Shown piece after piece: positions 9,639-15,858 of a stretch of DNA of 16,265 nucleotides (position 1 is its first letter; each line of letters starts with the position of its first letter). The notes below the pieces were generated by a model. The model made no database searches. It worked only from the letters and a program-made list of their open reading frames with translations, and was not told the origin of the DNA. Origin of the DNA: Actinomycetes bacterium (GTDB taxonomy: Bacteria; Actinomycetota; Actinomycetes; Propionibacteriales; Propionibacteriaceae); NCBI GenBank assembly GCA_023436925.1, contig JAEZHJ010000178.1, positions 1 to 16,265 on the forward strand, read 5' to 3'. The translations under genes and the position numbers were made by a program.

Positions 9639-10868
9639 GTGCCGCTCCGGATCGCCTTCGTGTCCCTGCACACCTCCCCCGCCACGCAGCCGGGCTCGGG
9701 AGACGCCGGGGGCCTGAACGTGGTCGAGCGCGCCACGGCGGACGCGCTGGCCCGACTCGGCCACAGCGTCGACCTGATCACCCGCCGCGCCTCGCCCGAC
9801 GAGCCGGACGCCGAGCAACTGGCACCCGGGGTGACGCTGCGTCACGTGACGGCGGGGCCGACCGCGCCGCTGGCCAAGAGCCTGATCGACCAGCACATCC
9901 CGGAGTTCTCCGCCGGCCTGGCCGGCCTGGGCCGCTACGACGTCGTCCACTCCCACCACTGGATGTCGGGGGTGGCGGCGCTGCCGCACGCCCGGGCCTG
10001 GCGGGCGCCGCACGTGCAGAGCTACCACTCCGTGGCCGCCCCGCCCGGCTCCCCGCTGGCCGCCGGCGAGCCGCCCGAGTCGCCGGCCCGGATCGCCGGG
10101 GAGGCACTGGTCGCCCGCGAGTCCCAGGCGGTGGTCGCGATCAGCGCCGCCGAGGCGCAGACCGTGATCGATCGCTGCGGCGCCGATCCGGAACGGGTCT
10201 GCGTGATCTCGCCCGGGGTCGACCACGAACTCTTCCGTCCGCTGCGTCCGGGGGAGCCGGCGTGGCCCGCGGAGCTGTCCCCGCTGCCGGCGATCCGCCC
10301 CGGCCAGGGCTTCGTCCTGTTCGCCGCCCGGCTGCAGCCGCTCAAGGGTCCCGACCTGGCGATCCGTGCGATGGCGGGGGTCGACCCTGCGATCCGGCCC
10401 CACCTCGTGGTCGCCGGTGACGTCTCTGCGGACTTCGCCGCCTACGAGGCAGAGTTGCACGAGATGGTCCACGAACTCGGCCTGGCCGGCCAGGTGAGCT
10501 TCATCGGCCCCCAGCCCCGTCCGGTGCTCGCGGCGCTGATGCGCGCCGCCCGCCTGGTGCTGGTGCCCTCACACTCGGAGACCTTCGGGCTGGTCGCGCT
10601 GGAGGCCGCCGCCAGCGGCACCCCGGTGATCGCCGCCGCCGCCGGCGGGCTGCGGGAGGCGGTCGCCCACGGCGTCACCGGCCAGTTGATGGACAGCCGA
10701 CGCCCCCAGGACTGGGCCGAGGCGATCACGCTGCTGCTCACCGACCCCGACCGGCTCGCCCGCATGGGCGTCGTCTCCCGGGTGCACGCCCGCCGCTTCG
10801 GGTGGACGTGGGCCGCCGCGCGGCTGGTCGCGGTCTACCAGGACCTGATCGGGCGGTCACCGGCATGA
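9639..10868 (+). CDS. MshA-like GT4 glycosyltransferase
   Basis: Retaining GT-B glycosyltransferase closest by motif to MshA, which joins N-acetylglucosamine from UDP-GlcNAc to inositol 3-phosphate in the first step of mycothiol synthesis. It has 409 residues. Seen: SLHTSPATQPGSGDAGGLN (9-27), the MshA-style nucleotide loop; PGVTLRHVTAGP (63-74); the UDP-binding RLQPLKGPD (R231, K236); and the EX7E motif SETFGLVALE (E314, E322) followed by SGTPVIAAAAGGL. From memory, the acceptor-phosphate ligands of the C. glutamicum enzyme are K78, Y110, T134 and R154. Here the matching positions are K80, H107, S131 and R151, and the usual LAKVKN segment is replaced by a Pro/Ala-rich stretch. It may therefore be MshA itself or a paralog with a different acceptor. 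It opens a three-gene operon; its TGA overlaps the next ATG. Confidence 0.85.
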   Translation: MPLRIAFVSLHTSPATQPGSGDAGGLNVVERATADALARLGHSVDLITRRASPDEPDAEQLAPGVTLRHVTAGPTAPLAKSLIDQHIPEFSAGLAGLGRYDVVHSHHWMSGVAALPHARAWRAPHVQSYHSVAAPPGSPLAAGEPPESPARIAGEALVARESQAVVAISAAEAQTVIDRCGADPERVCVISPGVDHELFRPLRPGEPAWPAELSPLPAIRPGQGFVLFAARLQPLKGPDLAIRAMAGVDPAIRPHLVVAGDVSADFAAYEAELHEMVHELGLAGQVSFIGPQPRPVLAALMRAARLVLVPSHSETFGLVALEAAASGTPVIAAAAGGLREAVAHGVTGQLMDSRRPQDWAEAITLLLTDPDRLARMGVVSRVHARRFGWTWAAARLVAVYQDLIGRSPA

Positions 10869-11593
10869 CCGCCCTCGACACCGCCGACCGGGTGCTCTTC
10901 CTGCACGCCCACCCCGACGACGAGACGCTGGCCACCGGCACGCTGATCGCCGACCTGGTCGCCCGCGGTGTCGAGGTCGGCGTCGTCACCGCGACCCGCG
11001 GGGAGCGCGGCGAGACCCGGGTGACCTCCGCGGACCTGATCGCCCTGCGGGAGCGTGAGCTGTCCGCCGCGCTCGGGATCCTCGGCGTCCACCGCCACAG
11101 CTTCCTCGGCCAGCCGCCGGCCCGATCGGCGGGACTGCCGCCGCGTCGCTACACCGACTCCGGGATGGTCTGGCTGACCGAGACCCTGGCCGGGGCCGCG
11201 CCCGAATCCGGGCCGGACGCGCTCACCGCGGCCGATCCCGCGGAGGCTGCAGCCGACCTGGCCGGCTACGCCGAGTGGTTCGGCGCGCAGGCGCTGGTGA
11301 GCTACGACGCCGCCGGCGGCTACGGCCACCCCGACCATGTCGCCTGCCACCGGATCGGCCGCCGGGCCGCCGCGCTGGCCGGGACGGCCTGGTTCGAGAT
11401 CGTCTCCGACCCGTCCGCCGACCCCGGGGCGGTCGACCTCGAACGGTACCGCGACACCGTGGTGGCGGCCCTGGAGCAGTACCGAAGCCAGTTGCAGGTC
11501 GACGGCGACGAGGTGGTCCATGTCGGCGGACAACGCCAGCCGGTCCCCACGCTGGTCGCGGTGCGTGAGGTCCCGCCCGGGAGGCGGCCATGA
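10865..11593 (+). CDS. PIG-L family zinc deacetylase, MshB/Mca-like
   Basis: Zinc-dependent N-acetylglucosaminyl deacetylase fold. MshB removes the acetyl group from GlcNAc-inositol in mycothiol synthesis; Mca cleaves mycothiol S-conjugates. It has 242 residues, shorter than MshB or Mca (about 290-300). HAHPDDE (14-20) supplies Zn ligands H16 and D19 and the base D18; GGYGHPDH (151-158) supplies H158 and the active-site Y153. RGERGE (45-50) and RYTDSGM (95-101) also match the mycothiol branch. The start is set by an ATGA overlap with the upstream glycosyltransferase, and the stop overlaps the next gene in the same way, so the three proteins are probably translationally coupled. Pairing with an MshA-like enzyme supports GlcNAc-inositol deacetylation, but another GlcNAc glycoside is possible. 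The missing C-terminal part may affect specificity. Confidence 0.87.
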   Translation: MTALDTADRVLFLHAHPDDETLATGTLIADLVARGVEVGVVTATRGERGETRVTSADLIALRERELSAALGILGVHRHSFLGQPPARSAGLPPRRYTDSGMVWLTETLAGAAPESGPDALTAADPAEAAADLAGYAEWFGAQALVSYDAAGGYGHPDHVACHRIGRRAAALAGTAWFEIVSDPSADPGAVDLERYRDTVVAALEQYRSQLQVDGDEVVHVGGQRQPVPTLVAVREVPPGRRP

Positions 11594-12954
11594 CCAGGCC
11601 GCGGCGGGTGGCGGTGGTCGGCTCCGGCCCGTCCGGGCTGTTCGCCGCCCAGGCCCTGCTCACCAGCGCCCCCTTCGAGGTCGAGGTCGACATCTTCGAC
11701 CGGCTGCCCGCCCCGTTCGGGCTGCTGCGCTACGGCGTGGCCCCCGACCACGACAGCATCAAGTCGATCGCCACCGTGCTGGCCCGGGTCTTCGATTCCG
11801 ACCGGGTCCGGTTCTTCGGCCTGGTCGAACTGGGTCGCGATGTCACCGTGACCGAGCTCACCGCCGCCTACGACGCCGTCATCTACGCCGCCGGCGCCAG
11901 CGAGGACCGCCGGATGGGGATCCCCGGGGAGTCCCTGCCGGGCAGCCGCTCGGCACGCGAGTTCGTCGCCTGGTACTGCGGCCATCCCGACGCACAGCCG
12001 CAACCCCTGGCCGGGGTCACCGCCGCCGTCATCGCCGGCGTCGGCAATGTCGCCGTCGACGTCGCCCGGATCCTGCTCAAGGGCCCCGGCATGTTGTCCG
12101 GGACGGACATGCCGGACCCGGTGCTCGCCGAGCTGGCCGCCGCGCGGGTCAGGGACGTGTGGGTGGTCGGACGGCGCGGCCCCGAGCACGCCAGTTTCAC
12201 CACCACCGAGTTGCGCGAGCTGCTCAACACCCCGGGGGTCGCGGTCGACCTCGACGGGGTCGACCTGGCCGCGATCGACTCCACCATCCTGGACCGGCGC
12301 ACCCGGGCCAACGTCGCCGCGCTGGCCGAGGCCGTGCAGCGCGACGTGGGGCAGGCTCGCGCCCGGCTGCACTTCCTGTTCTGGCACCGCCCGGTGGAAC
12401 TGGCCGGCGCCGGCCGGGTGGAGCGGGTGAGCGTCGAGCGCACCGTCCCCGCCGGTCCGGGCCGGGTGGGCGGCACCGGCGAGCTCCGGACGATCGAGGC
12501 CCAGCTGGTGCTGCGGGCGATCGGCTACCGGGGCATCCCGCTGCCCGGGGTGCCGTTCGACGCCGACACCGGACGGATCCCCAACCGTGAGGGCCGGGTG
12601 GTCGAGCTGGACGGCACGCCCCGGCCCGGGGAGTACGCCGTCGGCTGGATCAAGCGCGGCCCGATCGGGGTGATCGGTACCAACAAGGCCGACGCCGCCG
12701 AGACCGTCGCCCACCTGGTCGCCGACCTGGCCGCCGCGGAGCCGTCCGGGCTGACCGACCTGATGACCACCCTCGCGGCACGCGGCTTCACTCCGTCCAC
12801 CCTGGCGGACTGGAAGCGGATCGACGCCGCCGAACAGGAACGCGGCCGGCTCGGTGGCCGGGAGCGGGTGAAGATCGAGGCCTGGCACGAACTGCTCGAC
12901 CTGGTCCGGCTGGGCCAGCCCGGCGGGCCACCCTCGGTCGCCGACCAGCGTTGA
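11590..12954 (+). CDS. fprA: Ferredoxin/adrenodoxin-type NADP+ reductase, FprA-like
   Basis: FAD enzyme that passes electrons between NADPH and ferredoxin, of the adrenodoxin-reductase class. It has 454 residues, against 456 for M. tuberculosis FprA from memory. FAD Rossmann motif VVGSGPSGLFAAQAL (9-23); conserved LPAPFGLLRYGVAPDH (39-54); NADP Rossmann motif AGVGNVAVDVARIL (149-162), where FprA usually has GNGNVALDVARIL; the arginine pair R195-R196 in VGRRGPEHASFT that binds the 2'-phosphate of NADPH; and GWIKRGPIGVIGTNK (352-366), which closes over the flavin. No N-terminal ferredoxin domain is fused. It is the third gene of the operon, starting in an ATGA overlap with the deacetylase. No ferredoxin or P450 gene is in the window, so its electron partner is elsewhere. 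No clear terminator follows. Confidence 0.93.
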   Translation: MTRPRRVAVVGSGPSGLFAAQALLTSAPFEVEVDIFDRLPAPFGLLRYGVAPDHDSIKSIATVLARVFDSDRVRFFGLVELGRDVTVTELTAAYDAVIYAAGASEDRRMGIPGESLPGSRSAREFVAWYCGHPDAQPQPLAGVTAAVIAGVGNVAVDVARILLKGPGMLSGTDMPDPVLAELAAARVRDVWVVGRRGPEHASFTTTELRELLNTPGVAVDLDGVDLAAIDSTILDRRTRANVAALAEAVQRDVGQARARLHFLFWHRPVELAGAGRVERVSVERTVPAGPGRVGGTGELRTIEAQLVLRAIGYRGIPLPGVPFDADTGRIPNREGRVVELDGTPRPGEYAVGWIKRGPIGVIGTNKADAAETVAHLVADLAAAEPSGLTDLMTTLAARGFTPSTLADWKRIDAAEQERGRLGGRERVKIEAWHELLDLVRLGQPGGPPSVADQR

Positions 12955-13002
12955 GCGTCGGCGTTCCGGACCGATCACTGACCAAGCGGTACCCCGCCGT
13001 GC

Positions 13003-13008
13003 GAGAAT
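13003..13008 (+). promoter_or_regulatory. -10-like box of the Dabb gene, leaderless type
   Basis: GAGAAT (five of six to TAGAAT) lies seven bases before the GTG start, with CTGACC at 12978-12983 as a possible -35 (19-base spacer). There is no ribosome site between box and start. Confidence 0.4.
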
Positions 13009-13015
13009 CCGGCTT

Positions 13016-13327
13016 GTGATCAAGCACATAGTGTTCTGGAAGTTCGCCGACCAGGCGGAGGGCGCCGACAAGGCCACCAACCTGGAGCGCGCCCGGGAGG
13101 AGCTGGCCGGGCTGACCGGGCTCGTGCCGGGGATGCGCAGCCTCGAGGTCGCGGTCGGCGCCGACCCGCTGGAACACAGCTACGACCTGGTGCTGTACAG
13201 CGAGTTCGACTCGGCCGAGGCGCTGCAGGCCTACGTCGTGCACCCCCGGCACCAGGCGGTCGCCGGGTTCATCGGCAAGGTGCGCACCGAGCGCGCCTGC
13301 ATGGACTACGAGGTGGCCGAAGCCTGA
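13016..13327 (+). CDS. Dabb (stress-responsive alpha/beta barrel) domain protein
   Basis: Small cytosolic protein of 103 residues that is almost entirely one Dabb domain, a dimeric ferredoxin-like alpha+beta barrel found in plant stress proteins and some polyketide cyclases. Typical features: the opening IKHIVFWKF, the middle helix and LVPGMRSLEVAVGAD, then YDLVLYSEFDSAEALQAYVVHPRHQAV with the HPxH motif, ending in a last beta strand. The GTG at 13016 fits because the family starts with this strand, and a -10-like box lies just upstream. The 61-base gap from fprA and the separate promoter suggest its own transcript. Substrate and role are unknown for most bacterial members; no neighbouring gene points to one. 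Confidence 0.88.
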   Translation: MIKHIVFWKFADQAEGADKATNLERAREELAGLTGLVPGMRSLEVAVGADPLEHSYDLVLYSEFDSAEALQAYVVHPRHQAVAGFIGKVRTERACMDYEVAEA

Positions 13328-13342
13328 GAGTCGGTCACGGCC

Positions 13343-13373
13343 CCGGCGCGGTTCGGACCCGCCGGAGCGCCGG
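13343..13373 (+). terminator. GC hairpin after the Dabb gene
   Basis: CCGGCGC (13343-13349) and GCGCCGG (13367-13373) form a perfect 7-bp outer stem, with a small inner GGT-TCGG-ACC stem at 13350-13359. It follows the Dabb stop by 16 bases but lacks a T-run, so termination is only probable. Confidence 0.4.
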
Positions 13374-13376
13374 ACT

Positions 13377-13382
13377 TAGGAT
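13377..13382 (+). promoter_or_regulatory. Possible -10 box of the DUF3048 lipoprotein gene
   Basis: TAGGAT fits TANNNT and would give a leader of about 40 bases ending in the AAGGTGGAG ribosome site before the ATG at 13431. The -35 match is poor (TTCGGA at 13352-13357). Confidence 0.35.
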
Positions 13383-13430
13383 TGACCGCGGTGCCGGGGG
13401 GCCCGGGCACGTCAACTGGAAGGTGGAGTC

Positions 13431-14576
13431 ATGGAGTCGGTGAGTCGCCGAACGCTGATGGTGGGGGCCATCGGGTTGGCCGGAGCGGCGGCGGCAGGAC
13501 CGCTGCTGACCGGCTGCACACCGGCGACGGCCGAGCCGACCCCGTCGGCCGGGCCGACCTCGCAGCCCACCAGTGCCGCCCCCACGCCGACCCCGACGCC
13601 CACCCCGACCGGTGACCCGCGGCCCCGCTGGCCGCTGACCGGCGAACTGCTGGACGACCCGGCCGACGCCGAGCGTGCGGTGGTGGCGGTCAAGGTGCCC
13701 GACAACAAGGGCGAGCACCCGCAGGTGGGCATCGAGGACGCCGACGTCGTCTTCGTCCAACTGGACGGCTACCCGGCCGCGCTGCTGCAGAGCGGCACCC
13801 GGCTGGTCCCGGTGTTCCACTCCAAGTACGCCCCGAGCGTGGGACCGGTCCGCTCCATCCGGCCGGTCGACATCCCGCTGCTGTCCCCGCTGAACGCGAT
13901 CATCGGCAACACCGGCGCGGCGGGCTGGACCAAGAAGTACTTCAAGAAGAACGCCAAGGGCCTGGACTACCTCAAGACCTACATGGCGACCAAGGGCACC
14001 GGGTCGTACTCGATCGACGGCTCCCGGGTGCGCACCATCAACGGCCAGAAGTACTACGACCGCGCGGTGCTGTGCCACCCCAAGAAGCTGGTCAAGCAGA
14101 GCAAGATCACGACCACCCCGCAGGTGCTGTACTTCCCGTTCGCCACCGGCGACGAACGGCCCTCCACCGAGGTCTCCGGCAAGGCCGCCAAGACCGTGTC
14201 GGTGCCGTGGAAGAAGGGCGACTCCTACAACATGGGCTACTCCTACAGCGAGAAGCAGGGCAAGTACCTGCGCTCGATGCCGTGGGGCAAGCACGTGCTC
14301 AAGGACGGCACCCGGGTCTCCACCGACAACGTCCTGGTGATCCAGGCCAAGCAGCGCTTCGACCACCACGAGCCGTTCCACGACATCAGCGGCAAGAAGG
14401 GCACCTTCTACTACTTCCACGGCGGCAAGTACGTGAAGGGCACCTGGAGCAAGGAGAAGGACGTCGACTCGCTGTTCGTCTTCACCCTGGAGGACGGCTC
14501 TCCGCTGCGGATGGCACCGGGCAAGACCTTCGTCGAACTGCCGCAGGTGAAGACCAAGATCGGCATCAAGGCCTGA
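13431..14576 (+). CDS. Tat-exported lipoprotein with DUF3048 (YerB-like) domain
   Basis: Surface lipoprotein of 381 residues. The N-terminus has a twin-arginine motif (SRRTLM, 5-10), a hydrophobic stretch (11-27) and a lipobox LTGC with the lipidated C29, so export by Tat with lipid anchoring is predicted. A Pro/Thr/Ser-rich linker at about 30-66 contains PTPTPTPTPT. The rest matches the DUF3048 family known from Bacillus YerB: VAVKVPDNKGEHPQVGIEDA, DVVFVQLDG, VPVFHSKY, VGPVRSIRPVDIPLLSPL, IIGNTGAAGW, and a C-terminal part with VLVIQAKQR, GTFYYFHGGKYVKGTW and AMAPGKTF-like RMAPGKTFVELP. The biochemical role of the family is not known to me; a cell-wall role is only a guess. The mature domain is rich in Lys and Tyr compared with the neighbouring proteins. 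An in-frame GTG at 13440 is a possible alternative start. It stands alone and ends in a strong terminator. Confidence 0.88.
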   Translation: MESVSRRTLMVGAIGLAGAAAAGPLLTGCTPATAEPTPSAGPTSQPTSAAPTPTPTPTPTGDPRPRWPLTGELLDDPADAERAVVAVKVPDNKGEHPQVGIEDADVVFVQLDGYPAALLQSGTRLVPVFHSKYAPSVGPVRSIRPVDIPLLSPLNAIIGNTGAAGWTKKYFKKNAKGLDYLKTYMATKGTGSYSIDGSRVRTINGQKYYDRAVLCHPKKLVKQSKITTTPQVLYFPFATGDERPSTEVSGKAAKTVSVPWKKGDSYNMGYSYSEKQGKYLRSMPWGKHVLKDGTRVSTDNVLVIQAKQRFDHHEPFHDISGKKGTFYYFHGGKYVKGTWSKEKDVDSLFVFTLEDGSPLRMAPGKTFVELPQVKTKIGIKA

Positions 14577-14581
14577 CCCGG

Positions 14582-14607
14582 CCGGCGCCACCAGGGCGTG
14601 GCGCCGG
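14582..14607 (+). terminator. Strong 10-bp hairpin terminator after the DUF3048 gene
   Basis: CCGGCGCCAC (14582-14591) and GTGGCGCCGG (14598-14607) pair perfectly around a six-base loop and are followed by the T-rich TTCGGTTTCGT. It begins five bases after the stop codon. Confidence 0.8.
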
Positions 14608-14667
14608 TTCGGTTTCGTGCGATGCTGGGGCGATACGCAGACCCGCCGGTAGGCGGACGGAGGGGTG

Positions 14668-15810
14668 ATGAGCGAGTTGGGGACATCGGGCGCCAAGCGC
14701 ATCCTGTTCCTGTTCTCTGACACCGGCGGTGGCCACCGCTCGGCGACCGAGGCGCTGATCGAGGCGCTCAACCTGGAGTTCCCGGGCCAGTTCGACCCCG
14801 TCATGGTCGACTTCTTCCGCGACTACTACCCGGCCCCACTGAACAAGGCGCCGGAGATCTACCCGCCGATGTCGCGGGTGCCGCAGGCCTGGGGGCTGTC
14901 CTTCAAGGTGTCCAACAGCCGCACCCGGACCGACGCCCTCACCACCCTCAGCTACCCCTACCTGCGCCGGGCCGCCAAGCGCCTGGTGCAGGAGAACCCG
15001 GCCGACCTGATCGTCTCGGTGCACCCGCTGGTGAACAACCACCTGGCCCGGGCGATGCGCAAGGCGCCGCGGCCGTTCATCACCGTGGTCACCGACATGG
15101 TCTCCACCCACGCCTTCTGGTTCGACCGCCGGGCCGACCTCGTCGTGGTGCCCACCACCCAGGCCCGCGAGCGGGCGATCCGGTACGGCATCCCGGCCGG
15201 CAACCTGCGGGTGGTCGGCCTGCCGGTCAGCGAGCGGTTCCGCACCCCGTTGCACGACCGGGACGAGTGGCGCCGCAAGAAGGGCTGGCGCACCGACCGT
15301 CCGGTGATCCTGGTGGTCGGCGGCGGCGACGGCCTCGGCGGGGTGAAGCGGATCGCCAAGGCGCTCAACGAGGACGACCTCGAGGCCACCCTGGTGGTGG
15401 TCTGCGGCCGCAACGAGGCGCTCCGCGAGGACCTGATGGCGGTCGACTGGAAGCTGCCGACGCACATCTACGGGTTCACCCGCGAGATGCCCGAGTTCAT
15501 GCGGGCCGCCGACATCATGGTGACCAAGGCCGGCCCCGGCAGCATCAGCGAGTCCTTCATCTGCGGGCTGCCGATCGTGCTCTACTCCCGGCTGCCCGGC
15601 CAGGAGGACGGCAACGTCGACTACGTGGTGGAAGGCGGCGCCGGAGTCTGGGCGCCGAGGGCAGCCGATGCGCGCGCCGTGCTGCGGCACTGGGTCGCCG
15701 ACCCGACCGCGCGCGAGGCGGTGGCCGAGGCCAGCCGGCGGCTGGCCCGTCCGGACGCGTCCCGGCAGATCGCGCGGCTGATCGCCGAACAGGTCGGCAT
15801 CCTGCCCTGA
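14668..15810 (+). CDS. MGDG synthase/UgtP-like GT28 glycolipid glycosyltransferase
   Basis: GT-B enzyme of 380 residues in the family of plant MGDG synthase and bacterial processive diacylglycerol glucosyltransferase, related to MurG; it moves a sugar from a nucleotide sugar to a lipid at the inner face of the membrane. The N-terminal MGDG-synthase domain has FSDTGGGHRSAT (16-27), IVSVHPLVNNH (115-125) and VTDMVSTHAFWF (141-152). The C-terminal GT28 domain has VVGGGDGLGG (216-225), the sugar-nucleotide motif TKAGPGSISES (286-296) and LPGQEDGN (309-316). No signal peptide or membrane span is seen; these enzymes bind the membrane from the side. The ATG at 14668 is chosen because GGAGG ends four bases before it; the GTG at 14665 would be too close. 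Sugar and lipid acceptor cannot be told from the sequence, and no lipid gene is adjacent. Confidence 0.88.
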   Translation: MSELGTSGAKRILFLFSDTGGGHRSATEALIEALNLEFPGQFDPVMVDFFRDYYPAPLNKAPEIYPPMSRVPQAWGLSFKVSNSRTRTDALTTLSYPYLRRAAKRLVQENPADLIVSVHPLVNNHLARAMRKAPRPFITVVTDMVSTHAFWFDRRADLVVVPTTQARERAIRYGIPAGNLRVVGLPVSERFRTPLHDRDEWRRKKGWRTDRPVILVVGGGDGLGGVKRIAKALNEDDLEATLVVVCGRNEALREDLMAVDWKLPTHIYGFTREMPEFMRAADIMVTKAGPGSISESFICGLPIVLYSRLPGQEDGNVDYVVEGGAGVWAPRAADARAVLRHWVADPTAREAVAEASRRLARPDASRQIARLIAEQVGILP

Positions 15811-15814
15811 CCTC

Positions 15815-15832
15815 CTCCGGGCTTGCCCGGGG
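15815..15832 (+). terminator. Small hairpin after the GT28 gene
   Basis: CTCCGGG and CCCGGGG pair over seven positions (one G-U) around CTTG, five bases after the stop codon. There is no T-run, so it is a weak terminator at best. Confidence 0.4.
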
Positions 15833-15836
15833 CGGC

Positions 15837-15842
15837 TAGTCT
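15837..15842 (+). promoter_or_regulatory. Possible -10 box of the last gene
   Basis: TAGTCT fits TANNNT. Transcription would start near 15849, only a few bases before GGAG (15851-15854) and the ATG at 15859, giving a very short leader. Confidence 0.35.
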
Positions 15843-15858
15843 CGGACGACGGAGCAGT

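Noticed and set aside
9549..10472. N-terminal extension of galM across the mshA-like gene (the frame is open for 618 codons)
   Set aside because: The extension is low-complexity antisense sequence; the family N-terminus begins at the ATG at 9548, and the plus-strand glycosyltransferase there is unmistakable.
11320..13080. Long minus-strand open frame antisense to the deacetylase, fprA and the Dabb gene
   Set aside because: No recognisable domain, biased composition, and it covers three well-supported plus-strand genes. The minus-strand frames at 13335-14804 and 14566-15945 are rejected for the same reason.
13575..13612. Short tandem repeat of Pro/Thr codons in the DUF3048 gene
   Set aside because: This is the ordinary Pro/Thr linker after a lipoprotein signal; the copies are few and imperfect.
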